A stretch of 64,000 nucleotides of DNA, from contig DASYRN010000033.1 of assembly GCA_036004365.1 (NCBI GenBank), positions 1-64,000 on the forward strand, given 5' to 3'. The notes under the pieces are model-generated. The model was not told the origin of the DNA. It saw only the letters and a program-made list of their open reading frames with translations, and ran no database searches. Source of the stretch: DP-36 sp036004365. Its GTDB lineage: Bacteria > Desulfobacterota > Binatia > UBA9968. The position numbers and the translations under genes were made by a program. The number at the start of each line of letters is the position of its first letter. Positions within the stretch are counted from its first letter, which is position 1. Of the stretch, positions 15,382-24,155 are shown piece after piece.

Positions 15382-16476
15382 TTAGAGATTCAGTATCTGC
15401 GCCGCGTTCTCCCCCAGGATCTTGTCCTTCTGCTTTGACGTAATGTCGTTTCGCGCCCGGATCCCGGCAACCGTGTGAGGGTACTCCGAATCGAAGTGCG
15501 GATAGTCGGTCGCCATCAGAATGTGATCCTCGCCGACTTCCGCGATCGGCCTTGAGAGATCTTTTTCATCAGCCTCGCAGGTAAAATAGCAGTTTCTTCT
15601 AACGTATTCCGAAGGGGGCATTTTCAAATCGCTCTTGAGATGCGCGAAGTCTTGGGCCCATTCCCAGTCGTCGTCCATTCTATGCATCCAGTACAAAGGG
15701 AACTCGGCGCTGCACTCGAAAAAGGCGACCTTGAGCTTGGGAAACTTTTCGAAGATGCCGCCGAGAACCAGGGCGATGAGCGCCGGCGTGCAGTTCATGG
15801 GACGGCCCAGCACATGCGTCTTAAAAAAGTTGTCGAACCGATCCACCACCTCTCCATTGCTGTTGGGGTGACAGAAAAGCGGGACGTCGAGTTCCTGCGC
15901 CGCTTCGTAGTAGGAATAATAAGCCGAATCATCGAGATTGCGGCTGCCGCAATAAGAAACGAGATGGCCGGCCTTGAAGCCCAGCTGCTTGACGCAGCGT
16001 CTTAGTTCATCGGCCATCGCCTCGGGATAGCCGGCCGGAGCCATCGCCACCGGAAGGAAGATATCCTCGTAGCCCTTGACCAACTTGGCAACCCAGTCGT
16101 TATAACGGCGGGCGAGTTCGCGTCCCAGGGGTCCGATGTTCTGCGTGGCGATGCTGATCTGGGTCGGAAAAATAATCTCCTTATCGAGACTCTCTTTTTT
16201 GATGCCCTCGCGTCGCTTTTCCATATCGTAACCGGCCACCTGCCGCGCGGCAATTTCTCCACCGCGCCAGCCGTAGTTGGGATCGTAAATATACGGATGG
16301 CTGTGAGCCGCGCGACCGTGCGCGGCTATCGGATCCAGGGAGTGAATAAACTTTGACCCATGCAACTTGCCGTTTCCGACTCTGACCGGCGTCAACTTGG
16401 CGTATGGGTCGTCGAGTTTGTAAATTTCATCCAGGAAGTAACCCTCGCGCAAATGCGAATCCAAATCGATGATCAT
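15382..16476 (-). CDS. Amidohydrolase-2 (ACMSD-like) family protein, second copy
   Basis: A 364-residue relative of the gene at 13095. IIDLDSHLREG (D-x-H), PLFCHPNSNGEV (HP), and ILMATDYPHFDSEYPHT (catalytic Asp region) mark the metal site; FEKFPKLKVAFFECSAEFPLY is the family helix. It probably hydrolyses or decarboxylates a cyclic or aromatic acid. It directly follows an orphan binding-protein gene (16-base gap), forming the first of two [binding protein, amidohydrolase] pairs in the run. The N-terminal insert of residues 30-75 is different from the other copy, so the two are old paralogues rather than a recent duplication. Confidence 0.86.
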   Translation of the reverse strand: MIIDLDSHLREGYFLDEIYKLDDPYAKLTPVRVGNGKLHGSKFIHSLDPIAAHGRAAHSHPYIYDPNYGWRGGEIAARQVAGYDMEKRREGIKKESLDKEIIFPTQISIATQNIGPLGRELARRYNDWVAKLVKGYEDIFLPVAMAPAGYPEAMADELRRCVKQLGFKAGHLVSYCGSRNLDDSAYYSYYEAAQELDVPLFCHPNSNGEVVDRFDNFFKTHVLGRPMNCTPALIALVLGGIFEKFPKLKVAFFECSAEFPLYWMHRMDDDWEWAQDFAHLKSDLKMPPSEYVRRNCYFTCEADEKDLSRPIAEVGEDHILMATDYPHFDSEYPHTVAGIRARNDITSKQKDKILGENAAQILNL

Positions 16477-16492
16477 AGTCGAATCTCCTTCC

Positions 16493-17443
16493 TTATGATT
16501 TTCCTCCCAACTGATTTATAAAAGAGCGGTCGATCAGCTCGTCCAGAGTAATCTTCCTCTTGATCCTCCCTGCCTCAAATTCCTGATCGATCACGACGGG
16601 AATAGACTTTTCGGCGATTTTGCCGTTCAACGGGAAAGAACCTCGGTACTCGTCATAGCCCGCCGGGCCATACGCGGGATCCATCTTCACATACTTTTTG
16701 ATGGCCCGGAGCGCATCTTCTTTGTTCTCCAAAGTATGTTTGACCCCCCTCTGATAGGCGCGCAAAAATTTCACGGCCTGGTCTTTTTCCTTCGCCAGCC
16801 ACGACTCGCGCGCAGCAAAAGTCTCGTAGGGCCATTCGGGAAAGAGCCCTTTCAGGTCGAAGAGCTTAAGGTAGCCCTGGGCCTTTGCGATTTCCGTCAC
16901 AGGGAACCAGACGATCGACGCATCCACCGCTCCGGCCGAGAGCGCCGCGAACCGGGCCGGCGTGCTGCCGATCTGAAGAATCGTCACATCTTTCGGCTCG
17001 ACGCCGAAATGGTGCAAGGTCGCGCGCGTAAGAAAGTCCGTCAACGAACCGAAGCGACTGATCGCGAATCTCTTGCCCTTGGCATCCTTCATGGATTTGA
17101 AGTTCGAGTTGGAGTAAAGCTGGAACGGCATGAGGTTGCAGATTCCCCAAAAATTCTTAACGTCCATACCGGCGGCCCGACCGCCGATGGTTTCCACAAA
17201 CGCGCTCCCCATGATCTGAACATCTCCGCCGATCATAGCCTGAAGATTGGTCGTTCCCGCGTTGAACATGACAAAAATGACATCCAGTCCCTCGTCTTTG
17301 AAGAAGCCCTTTTCCTGCGTGACATAAACTGGCAAAAACGCGATGTTCACGGAAGAGAGACCGACGACGATCCTGGCCTGACTCCACGCCGGGTAAAGAA
17401 TGACGGCTAAGATAAAAACGATCCCGCAAACTAATCTGCCCAT
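16493..17443 (-). CDS. ABC transporter substrate-binding protein, NMT1/THI5-like, second copy
   Basis: A 316-residue binding protein with a signal peptide (GIVFILAVILYPAWSQA, cleavage probably after SQA). TQEKGFFKDEGLDVIFVMFNAG, AMIGGDVQIMGS, KGKRFAISRFGS and ALSAGAVDASIVWFP match the NMT1/TauA binding family. The protein lies between the dipeptidase gene (12-base gap) and the amidohydrolase gene (16-base gap), so the three are probably one transcript. No permease or ATPase is present. The ligand is unknown; by context it may be a small organic acid. Confidence 0.87.
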   Translation of the reverse strand: MGRLVCGIVFILAVILYPAWSQARIVVGLSSVNIAFLPVYVTQEKGFFKDEGLDVIFVMFNAGTTNLQAMIGGDVQIMGSAFVETIGGRAAGMDVKNFWGICNLMPFQLYSNSNFKSMKDAKGKRFAISRFGSLTDFLTRATLHHFGVEPKDVTILQIGSTPARFAALSAGAVDASIVWFPVTEIAKAQGYLKLFDLKGLFPEWPYETFAARESWLAKEKDQAVKFLRAYQRGVKHTLENKEDALRAIKKYVKMDPAYGPAGYDEYRGSFPLNGKIAEKSIPVVIDQEFEAGRIKRKITLDELIDRSFINQLGGKS

Positions 17444-17455
17444 AGTTTCACCCCT

Positions 17456-18487
17456 TCAGATAACTGACTGTTCCGGTAAGATGCTCTTCAGGACTCTGAG
17501 ATAATTTTCTCCCAGAATCAAAGCGATCTCTCTTTCCTTGTATCCATGGCGCATGAGGCCTTCAATCAGCTTCGGCAAATCCTCGATCTCTTCAAAGTCC
17601 TTTACATAGGTGCGCTCGCGCAGCGGGTGATGTTGATCTTTGAGTGTCCGAGGACCGTCATACTTGATGAAATCGAGTCCGAGCGCGAGATGCTCCACTC
17701 CCACCAACTCCACCATGTAGTCGAGGTGCCTGAGCAGATCTTCCAAGGTGGCGTCTTTTTTTGCGACCCGTTCCGGCAAGGCCAAGATTCCCACTAACCC
17801 CCCCTGGTTCGCGATCGCTTTGATCTGATCATCCCCCAGGTTGCGCGGATTGTCGAGCATGCCACAGGCGTTCGCATGGCTCACGATGAGCGGCGCGCTT
17901 GCTACCTCCAGGACCTGAAAAAATCCTTCCCGGTTCATGTGAGCCAGGTCCACCACCATGCCCAGACGATTCATCTCTTTGACGACTTCCACGCCAAAGT
18001 GCGTCAGACCGCCTTTGGTGCGGTTCTCCCAGACTCCATCCCCCAACTCGTTGCGAAAGTTCCAGGTGAGCTGCATCGAGCGCAAACCTAGCCGATAAAA
18101 ATTCCTGAGCTGATGGATGCTGCCTTGCAAGGGCATCCCGCCTTCGAAATGGAGAATAAAGGCGATATTTCCAGACCGAACCGTTTCGGGAAGGTCCGAC
18201 TTCGTCTTGATGAGAGAAATCATTCCCTCGGATTTCGGCGCCTCCTCAAGAAACATATCGATGTTTTCCAGCGCGGTCTCGAGATACCTTCCGGTATTCT
18301 GCGAATGAGAGTACGAATCGCCGCTGACCGCGTAAACACAGACGTTGACTCCATTTTGAATCAGTCTCGGTGCAATTGCGTCTCTGAGGGGCGTCTTCTC
18401 GCCGAGTGAGGTGCGATAAAGCTGTTCATAGACGTCTCGATGTCCTTCCACAACCACATGTTTCCCGAGCAATTCGTGACCGGTCAT
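17456..18487 (-). CDS. Membrane dipeptidase (renal dipeptidase family, M19)
   Basis: A zinc dipeptidase of about 343 residues. Metal ligands appear in VVVEGHRDVY (H-x-D), ILHFEGGMP (E), VVDLAHMNREG (H), APLIVSHANA (H) and ALGLDFIKYDG (D), in normal order. Family members cleave dipeptides, including those with D-residues or beta-lactams. I chose the ATG at 18487 (MTGHELLGKH); the frame extends to a GTG at 18580 but the extra residues look random and would overlap the divergent OppA gene. No signal peptide is seen with this start. It is first in the minus-strand run and faces away from oppA, which also suggests peptide use. Confidence 0.85.
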   Translation of the reverse strand: MTGHELLGKHVVVEGHRDVYEQLYRTSLGEKTPLRDAIAPRLIQNGVNVCVYAVSGDSYSHSQNTGRYLETALENIDMFLEEAPKSEGMISLIKTKSDLPETVRSGNIAFILHFEGGMPLQGSIHQLRNFYRLGLRSMQLTWNFRNELGDGVWENRTKGGLTHFGVEVVKEMNRLGMVVDLAHMNREGFFQVLEVASAPLIVSHANACGMLDNPRNLGDDQIKAIANQGGLVGILALPERVAKKDATLEDLLRHLDYMVELVGVEHLALGLDFIKYDGPRTLKDQHHPLRERTYVKDFEEIEDLPKLIEGLMRHGYKEREIALILGENYLRVLKSILPEQSVI

Positions 18488-18503
18488 GACCTTCCCCGTC
18501 GGC

Positions 18504-18532
18504 TTGAAGAAGTTCAAGTATTGGAGTACTAA
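18504..18532 (+). promoter_or_regulatory. Putative sigma70 promoter of the Opp operon
   Basis: TTGAAG at 18504-18509 and TACTAA at 18527-18532 with a 17-base spacer, about 40 bases before the OppA start, in the short divergent gap with the dipeptidase gene. Confidence 0.35.
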
Positions 18533-18570
18533 TAACCGCAAAGCTAACCCGAAGCAAGCTCTATTGCGCC

Positions 18571-20166
18571 TTGTTACCAAGCATCAGATCATTTCCTATC
18601 TATCAGACGGTTGTCCTGTTCTCTCTCCTCTTTCTTTGTTCCTGTAAGCCCTCTTCTTCAACCAGCAACGAGAGCGTCTTCCGCGTAAACCTGCGCACCG
18701 AGCCACCCAGTCTCGACTGGTCTTTGGCTACTGACTCGGTCTCTTTTGATGTGGTGGCTAATCTCATGGTGGGGCTCACAGAATTCGACAAAAACTTGCG
18801 CCCGGCACCGGTCATAGCGAAGTCCTGGGATATCCTCGATGGAGGGAAGAGAATTCTTTTTCATCTGAGAGAAGATGTCACCTGGACCGACGGCAAAAAG
18901 GTAACGGCCAAAGATTTCGAATACTCCTGGAAGCGGCTTTTAAATCCCAAGACCGCTTCGGAATACGCTTATATTCTCTTCGATATCGTAAACGCCGAGG
19001 ACTACAATCAGGGAAAAATCACGGACGCTGCTCTTGTGGGTGTCAGGGCTCAGGACGATTTTGCTTTAGAGGTACATTTGAAACACCCGGCCGCTTACTT
19101 TGTCGCCCTCACGACCTTTGAGGTCACCTATCCTCAGCGCCAGGATATTATCGAGAAATTCGGGACCCGGTGGACAGCGCCGGGCCATATCGTCTCCAAT
19201 GGACCTTTTATCCTTTCTTCTTGGAAGCATGAAAACGAGATCCAGCTTAAGGCCAATCCGAATTTCTTTCTTAGCAAGCCAGCCATCGACAGAGTTGAAA
19301 TGTTTATGGTGGATGAAAAGACCACCGCACTGGCGATGTACGAGCAAGGTCAGCTCGATTTTATCGATAACGATAGCATCCCCATCTTCGAGAAGCCGCG
19401 CATGGCCAAGCTGCCAGGTTTCAAGGCGGTACCGCAGCTTAGAGGATACTACTATGGCTTTGTCACGGACCGTAAGCCTTTCCATGACGTGCGGGTGCGC
19501 AAAGCATTCTCCATGGCCATTGATCGGAGCGTGTTCCCGAAGATTCTGCACGGTGCAGAGCGGCCTACCTCTTCTTGGATTCCTCCGGGTATGCTGGCCC
19601 ACAATCCAAAGATCGGACTGACCTACAATCCACCTGAGGCCAGGCGTCTCCTCAGAGAGGCGGGCTATCCGGAAGGCAAGGGATTTCCCCAGGTGACTCT
19701 AGCCTACAACACGCTGGAGGACCACAAGACTGTGGCGGAGGCGGTCCAAGGGATGTGGAAACGGAATTTAGGCGTATTGGTTCGACTTGACAATCAAGAA
19801 TGGAAAGTTTACCTGAAAAAACTCAAAACCGACCCACCCCATGTCTATCGCAGCGGATGGGGTGCTGACTATCCGGACCCGGACAATTTCATGAAGCTCT
19901 TTTCATCTCTGAGCGGCAACAATGACACTCGTTGGAAAAATCCTCAGTACGATCGCTTGCTGGATTTAGCCTCAAAGGAATTTGATGAACGAAAACGCAA
20001 GCAGCTCTACGACGAGGCCCAAAGGATCCTCTGTGAGATCGACGTCCCCATCATGCCGCTCTTCACGACCACGGAATACACGGTGCTAAACCCTCGCTTC
20101 ACCGGGCTTGAAGTCAACTCCATGGCGCGCCTGATACTACGGGATGTGAAACCAAAGGGAAATTAA
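18571..20166 (+). CDS. oppA: Peptide ABC transporter substrate-binding lipoprotein (OppA-like)
   Basis: A 531-residue family-5 binding protein, starting at TTG 18571. The N-terminus has a hydrophobic signal and the lipobox LCSC (Cys about residue 26), followed by a Ser-rich linker, so it is probably a lipoprotein anchored in a membrane. FRVNLRTEPPSLDWSLATD, WDILDGGKRILFHLREDVTWTDG, VRKAFSMAIDRSVF and GWGADYPDPDNFMKLF are classic SBP_bac_5 signatures for oligopeptide or other large ligands. It is followed by OppB- and OppC-like permease genes. A 7-base-phased repeat lies in the 91-base gap before oppB. Confidence 0.9.
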   Translation: MLPSIRSFPIYQTVVLFSLLFLCSCKPSSSTSNESVFRVNLRTEPPSLDWSLATDSVSFDVVANLMVGLTEFDKNLRPAPVIAKSWDILDGGKRILFHLREDVTWTDGKKVTAKDFEYSWKRLLNPKTASEYAYILFDIVNAEDYNQGKITDAALVGVRAQDDFALEVHLKHPAAYFVALTTFEVTYPQRQDIIEKFGTRWTAPGHIVSNGPFILSSWKHENEIQLKANPNFFLSKPAIDRVEMFMVDEKTTALAMYEQGQLDFIDNDSIPIFEKPRMAKLPGFKAVPQLRGYYYGFVTDRKPFHDVRVRKAFSMAIDRSVFPKILHGAERPTSSWIPPGMLAHNPKIGLTYNPPEARRLLREAGYPEGKGFPQVTLAYNTLEDHKTVAEAVQGMWKRNLGVLVRLDNQEWKVYLKKLKTDPPHVYRSGWGADYPDPDNFMKLFSSLSGNNDTRWKNPQYDRLLDLASKEFDERKRKQLYDEAQRILCEIDVPIMPLFTTTEYTVLNPRFTGLEVNSMARLILRDVKPKGN

Positions 20167-20170
20167 GCTT

Positions 20171-20239
20171 TCAGCACTCAGCATTCAGCATTCAGTTGTC
20201 AGTTTTAAGGAAAAGACTCCGGCTGATGGCTGAAGCTGA
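20171..20239. repeat. Heptad-phased inverted repeat element (TCAG type)
   Basis: TCAG occurs at 20171, 20178, 20185, 20192 and 20199, exactly 7 apart. The inverse CTGA follows at 20223, 20230 and 20236. The element lies inside the Opp operon between the binding-protein and first permease genes, where it could act as a differential-expression hairpin. Confidence 0.75.
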
Positions 20240-20257
20240 TCGCTTCTTTGCTACGTC

Positions 20258-21175
20258 ATGCTTCGGTTTATTCTAAAACGGCTGCTTCATGGCCTGGCCG
20301 TCCTATGGGTGGTCGCTACTCTGACTTTTGTCCTGATGCACGTCACCCCGGGAGGGCCCTTCGACCGCGAGCGGCGTCTTCCCCCAGAGGTGCTTGCCAA
20401 CATCGCCGCCAAATACCACCTCGATGAACCTTTGATCAAGCAATATGGCCGCTACCTGAGAGAGCTTGTCCAAGGTGACTTAGGGCCCTCGTATAAGTAT
20501 GTCGATCGCAACGTGGCCGACATCGTCCGGGATACCCTCCCGGTCTCCACCGCGTTGGGCCTTATGTCTCTAGCTTTTGCCTTGCTCATCTCCTTTCCCG
20601 CCGCCCTGTTTGCGGCCTATTACCATAACTCCTGGGTTGACCGCGGGTCTATGTTTTTGGCCACCCTTGGGATCTCCGTGCCCCACTTTATTCTTGGAGC
20701 GCTGCTAATTTGGATCTTCTCGGTCCAACTTGGCTGGTTCCAAGCCGGCCGCTGGGGACAAGTCACGAGCGTCGTTCTACCGACCATCACACTCGGAGCA
20801 GCCCCGGCAGCTTACTTATCTCACCTCCTGCGCTCTACCCTGTTGGAGACCCTCGGCGAGGATTTCATCCGCACCGCTCGGGCGAAAGGATTGCGAGAGA
20901 CTGTCGTTATTCTGAAACACGCCTTGCGTAACTCTCTCATTCCCACCCTTACCGTGCTGGGACCGTTGGTAGCCGCCTTGATCACAGGCTCGTTTGTGAT
21001 CGAGTATGTCTTTGCCGTCCCTGGCATGGGGAGATTTTTCATCACGGCCGTAACGGACCGAGACTATCCGATGATCATGGGAGTAACGCTGATCTATACG
21101 GCACTTTTGGTGAGCGCCAATTTTTTGGTAGACCTCTTCTATTCCGTGCTCGACCCGAGAATCAAGGCGTACTGA
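20258..21175 (+). CDS. oppB: Peptide ABC transporter permease (OppB-like)
   Basis: A 305-residue inner membrane protein with about six membrane helices. The N-terminus FILKRLLHGLAVLWVVATLTF and HVTPGGPFDRERRLPPE are typical of OppB/DppB. EDFIRTARAKGL is the EAA-type loop that docks on the ATPase, followed by LKHALRNSLIPTLT and the end YSVLDPRIKAY. It sits 91 bases after oppA and 10 bases before oppC. Because no OppD/OppF ATPase is encoded downstream, the permease must use ATPases from another locus. Confidence 0.93.
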   Translation: MLRFILKRLLHGLAVLWVVATLTFVLMHVTPGGPFDRERRLPPEVLANIAAKYHLDEPLIKQYGRYLRELVQGDLGPSYKYVDRNVADIVRDTLPVSTALGLMSLAFALLISFPAALFAAYYHNSWVDRGSMFLATLGISVPHFILGALLIWIFSVQLGWFQAGRWGQVTSVVLPTITLGAAPAAYLSHLLRSTLLETLGEDFIRTARAKGLRETVVILKHALRNSLIPTLTVLGPLVAALITGSFVIEYVFAVPGMGRFFITAVTDRDYPMIMGVTLIYTALLVSANFLVDLFYSVLDPRIKAY

Positions 21176-21185
21176 GAAACTATTC

Positions 21186-22046
21186 GTGGAAAGCAGCGAG
21201 AGGATCAGAAGATTTTGGAATAGTTTGGGCCAGCAGCGAATAGCCCTGTGGAGCCTGACCTTTATTCTCGTCGTCAGCTTGAGTGGCTTTCTCGCACCGC
21301 TGCTCGCTCCCTATAGTCCAGGCGGTTTTGAAGAGAAACGCATCCTTGAAGGACCGACCCGGCACCACTGGATGGGAACAGACCAACTGGGAAGAGATCT
21401 CTTCAGTCGCGTCCTTTATGGAGCGCGCGTTTCCATAACCGTGGGCGTGGGAACGGCGTTGATGGCCTTGGTTATAGGGACCCTCTACGGGCTTGTCTCG
21501 GGATACAGCGGAGGCGTTGTGGATCATTTTCTCATGCGCGTGGTCGATATTTTTTACGGTCTTCCCGATCTCCTTATTTTCATACTGCTCTCGCTCGTGC
21601 TAGGCCGCAATATCGCCGGCGTCCTCATCGCCCTCGGCCTAGTGACGTGGGTCCGCTTTGCGCGCATCGTCCGAGGCCAAGTGCTCCAAGCCAAAGAACT
21701 CATTTACGTCGAGGGAGCCAGGGCGATGGGCGCCACGCGCCTCAGGATCGTCACACGCCACATTCTGCCGAACATTCTCGGTCCCATTCTTGTGACCCTT
21801 ACCTTCAGCATCCCGGCAGCCATCCTGGCGGAATCGACTTTGAGTTTCATGGGATTGGGAATCAATGACCCTTACAATGAATGGGGAACGAGTTGGGGCA
21901 CCTTGGCACAGGACGGCTGGCGCGCGATGCGGAGCTACCCGCACATCCTTTTTTTCCCCGCCACATCGATTTTCGTTACGATCCTGGCCTTCAACTTTCT
22001 CGGCAGTGGCTTGAGGGATATTCTGGATCCCAAAGGAAATAGATGA
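21186..22046 (+). CDS. oppC: Peptide ABC transporter permease (OppC-like)
   Basis: A 286-residue membrane permease beginning at GTG 21186, 10 bases after oppB. HHWMGTDQLGRDLFSRVLYGARVS is the OppC signature, EGARAMGATRLRIVTRHILPNI the ATPase docking loop, and AESTLSFMGLGINDP the following conserved segment; it ends with GSGLRDILDP as usual. About six membrane helices. The operon stops here: the next gene on the strand is a ThiF-type enzyme with its own promoter-like sequence. Confidence 0.93.
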   Translation: MESSERIRRFWNSLGQQRIALWSLTFILVVSLSGFLAPLLAPYSPGGFEEKRILEGPTRHHWMGTDQLGRDLFSRVLYGARVSITVGVGTALMALVIGTLYGLVSGYSGGVVDHFLMRVVDIFYGLPDLLIFILLSLVLGRNIAGVLIALGLVTWVRFARIVRGQVLQAKELIYVEGARAMGATRLRIVTRHILPNILGPILVTLTFSIPAAILAESTLSFMGLGINDPYNEWGTSWGTLAQDGWRAMRSYPHILFFPATSIFVTILAFNFLGSGLRDILDPKGNR

Positions 22047-22083
22047 AGATAAGCGGGTTTTATGACTTCTTTTGTCGCCAATC

Positions 22084-22128
22084 TTGACTCAATGGACTTT
22101 AGAGTGTAAATAAAGACCTATAAGGTCT
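22084..22128 (+). promoter_or_regulatory. Putative promoter with operator-like inverted repeat before the rhodanese-ThiF gene
   Basis: TTGACT at 22084-22089 and TAAATA at 22107-22112 with a 17-base spacer form a possible promoter. Right at the expected transcription start is the inverted repeat AGACCT-ATA-AGGTCT-like (arms 22114-22119 and 22123-22128), a good place for a repressor. The gene itself has GGGGAGG 5-11 bases before its ATG. Confidence 0.4.
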
Positions 22129-22173
22129 AAGAATCAGAAGGCTCTCAGACAGCCGAAAGACCGGGGAGGAAAA

Positions 22174-23352
22174 ATGGCCAAGACCTTTAAGCAGATCATG
22201 GACGAGGCGCGCAACGAAGTGCGCGAGGTTTCCGTGCAGGAAGCTAATGAAATCCTGCAGAAAAATGGCAGCCATGTGCTACTCGATGTCCGGGAAAAAG
22301 ACGAGTACCGGGAGGGACATCTAGAACGCGCCGTGTCGCTGCCTCGGGGCTTCCTTGAGATCAAGGTTGAAACTACAGTCCCGGACAAATCAACACCCAT
22401 CATCGCCTATTGCGCGGGGGGAGTCCGGTCTCTCCTAGCGGCCAAGGCCTTGAGAGAGATGGGATACCAAGACGTCATTTCGATGGCCGGCGGCTATACG
22501 GCCTGGAAGACGGCGGGATACAAATGGATTCAGGATCAGCAATTTACCCCCGAGCAGGCGACCCGTTACAGCCGGCACTTTCTTCTCCCCGAGGTTGGTG
22601 AAGAAGGCCAGGCCAAGCTACTCAAGGCGAAAGTGCTCATGGTTGGGGCCGGAGGACTGGGTTCTCCTTCGGCCTATTATCTGGCGGCGGCCGGTGTGGG
22701 AACCTTGGGGATCATCGACAATGACGTCGTGGATCTCTCCAATCTGCAGAGACAGATTCTTCACACCAACGACCGCATCGGCATGCCCAAGACCGAATCA
22801 GCAAAGCTAACCTTGCAAGCGCTCAACCCGGATGTTCGTGTCATTCCGTACCAGGACAAGCTCACGTCGAAAAACATCATGGAAATCATCAAGGACTACG
22901 ACATCGTCGTCGATGGCTGCGATAATTTCCCCACCCGCTATCTCGTCAACGACGCCTGCGTTCTGGCGAAGAAGCCTAACGTTCACGGCAGCATCTTCCA
23001 ATTTGAGGGACAGGCCTCGGTCTTCTATCCGGGAAAAGGTCCGTGCTATCGCTGTCTCTATCCCGAGCCGCCTCCTGCGGAGATGGCCCCGAGTTGCGCG
23101 GAGGCCGGAGTACTGGGCGTGCTGCCGGGGCTCATCGGGACGATCCAGGCCCTGGAAACCATTAAGTTGATCCTCGGCAAGGGCGAGACGTTGATCGGAA
23201 AGCTTCTCTGCTTCAATACCTTGACGAATGAAATCACGACGCTGAATCTAAAGCGCGACCCCGCCTGCCCCATGTGCGGCGAGAAGCCGACCATCCACCA
23301 GTTGATTGACTACGAGGAATTCTGCAACCTGCGCGCCGCTCACGCAGCGTAA
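22174..23352 (+). CDS. moeB: Rhodanese-ThiF/MoeB adenylyltransferase fusion
   Basis: A 392-residue enzyme with an N-terminal rhodanese domain (about 18-115; SHVLLDVREKDEY and active loop YCAGGVRS with the persulfide Cys) and a C-terminal E1-like domain (about 130-385). The latter has VGAGGLGSPSAYYLAAAG for ATP, NLQRQILH, DGCDNFPTRYLVND, and two metal-binding CxxC pairs, CYRC and CPMC. Such enzymes activate the C-terminal Gly of sulfur carriers (MoaD, ThiS, CysO) and the rhodanese supplies sulfur. In MOCS3/Uba4 the rhodanese is at the C-terminus; here the order is swapped. No sulfur carrier gene is adjacent. The molybdenum hydroxylase at 8.9-11.2 kb will need molybdopterin, but a direct link is inference. 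Confidence 0.9.
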   Translation: MAKTFKQIMDEARNEVREVSVQEANEILQKNGSHVLLDVREKDEYREGHLERAVSLPRGFLEIKVETTVPDKSTPIIAYCAGGVRSLLAAKALREMGYQDVISMAGGYTAWKTAGYKWIQDQQFTPEQATRYSRHFLLPEVGEEGQAKLLKAKVLMVGAGGLGSPSAYYLAAAGVGTLGIIDNDVVDLSNLQRQILHTNDRIGMPKTESAKLTLQALNPDVRVIPYQDKLTSKNIMEIIKDYDIVVDGCDNFPTRYLVNDACVLAKKPNVHGSIFQFEGQASVFYPGKGPCYRCLYPEPPPAEMAPSCAEAGVLGVLPGLIGTIQALETIKLILGKGETLIGKLLCFNTLTNEITTLNLKRDPACPMCGEKPTIHQLIDYEEFCNLRAAHAA

Positions 23353-23367
23353 GTAAGAGTTGGTGAC

Positions 23368-23423
23368 GAGTGCTGAGGACCGAGCAATCTAACTCAGCAC
23401 TCGATCCTTATCGCTCAGTCCTG
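23368..23423. repeat. Heptad-phased hairpin between convergent genes (GAG/CTC type)
   Basis: GAG at 23368, 23375 and 23382, then CTC/CTT/CTC/CTG at 23393, 23400, 23407, 23414 and 23421, all 7 apart. GAGTGCTGAG (23368-23377) and CTCAGCACTC (23393-23402) are a perfect 10-base inverted repeat with a 15-base loop. It lies between the convergent moeB-like and rluB genes and may work as a two-way terminator. Confidence 0.75.
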
Positions 23424-23430
23424 CGGACAT

Positions 23431-24150
23431 TCATTCCCGCGGCCTTTTGAGCGCGGAAACTTCCTGCCAGGAAAGCGGTCGGTATTCGCCGGGCGCGAGG
23501 GAGCCCAAGCGCAGCGGCCCCATGCGGATGCGCACGAGCTTCTCGACGAAATATCCCAACGCTTCAAACATTCGCCGGACCTCGCGGTACCGACCTTCGC
23601 GGATCTCCAGCTCGATCCACGCCTTTTTCTTCAAGACCGCGACGACTCTGGCTTTGGCCGGCGCTGTCCAACCGTCTTCTAGGCGAATGCCTTTCCTCAA
23701 CCGGTCGAGATCCTCTTCGGAAGGACATCGGTTCACCTTGACACGGTAGACTTTTCTCACGCCATAGCGGGGATGCATCAGTTTCTGTGCGAGCTCTCCG
23801 TCATTGGTGAGCAGAAGAAGACCGGAGGAGTTAAAGTCGAGCCTTCCTACCGGAAAGAGACGTCTCTTTTTGCCGAGAGATTCGAGCCAATCCCCTAGGC
23901 TGGGACGGCCTTCAGAATCGCGCATGGAAGTGATCAGTCCCTGAGGCTTGTGGAAGACATAGTAGAGCGGTTGCTGTGGGCGGATGAGCTTGCCGTCCAC
24001 TTTAATCTTGTCTTTTTCGAGGTCGGCCCGCGAACCCAATCTTGTAACGACGGTTCCATTAACCGTAACTCGTCCCTCTTGAATCAGGCGCTCCGCTTCT
24101 CTCCTGGAGGCTATGCCTGAACGGGCGAGGATCTTCTGGATGCGCTCCAT
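23431..24150 (-). CDS. rluB: Pseudouridine synthase RluB/RsuA family
   Basis: A 239-residue enzyme. An S4 RNA-binding domain (residues 1-60, RIQKILARSGIASRREAERLI) is followed by the synthase domain with PVGRLDFNSSGLLLLTNDG, where the Asp of GRLD is catalytic. KVYRVKVN and RYREVRRMFEALGY are conserved in the RsuA/RluB/RluE/RluF group. It modifies 23S or 16S rRNA; RluB is the usual neighbour of scpA-scpB, as found here (scpB ends 73 bases upstream). Cytoplasmic, start ATG 24150. Confidence 0.92.
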   Translation of the reverse strand: MERIQKILARSGIASRREAERLIQEGRVTVNGTVVTRLGSRADLEKDKIKVDGKLIRPQQPLYYVFHKPQGLITSMRDSEGRPSLGDWLESLGKKRRLFPVGRLDFNSSGLLLLTNDGELAQKLMHPRYGVRKVYRVKVNRCPSEEDLDRLRKGIRLEDGWTAPAKARVVAVLKKKAWIELEIREGRYREVRRMFEALGYFVEKLVRIRMGPLRLGSLAPGEYRPLSWQEVSALKRPRE

Positions 24151-24155
24151 AAAAA

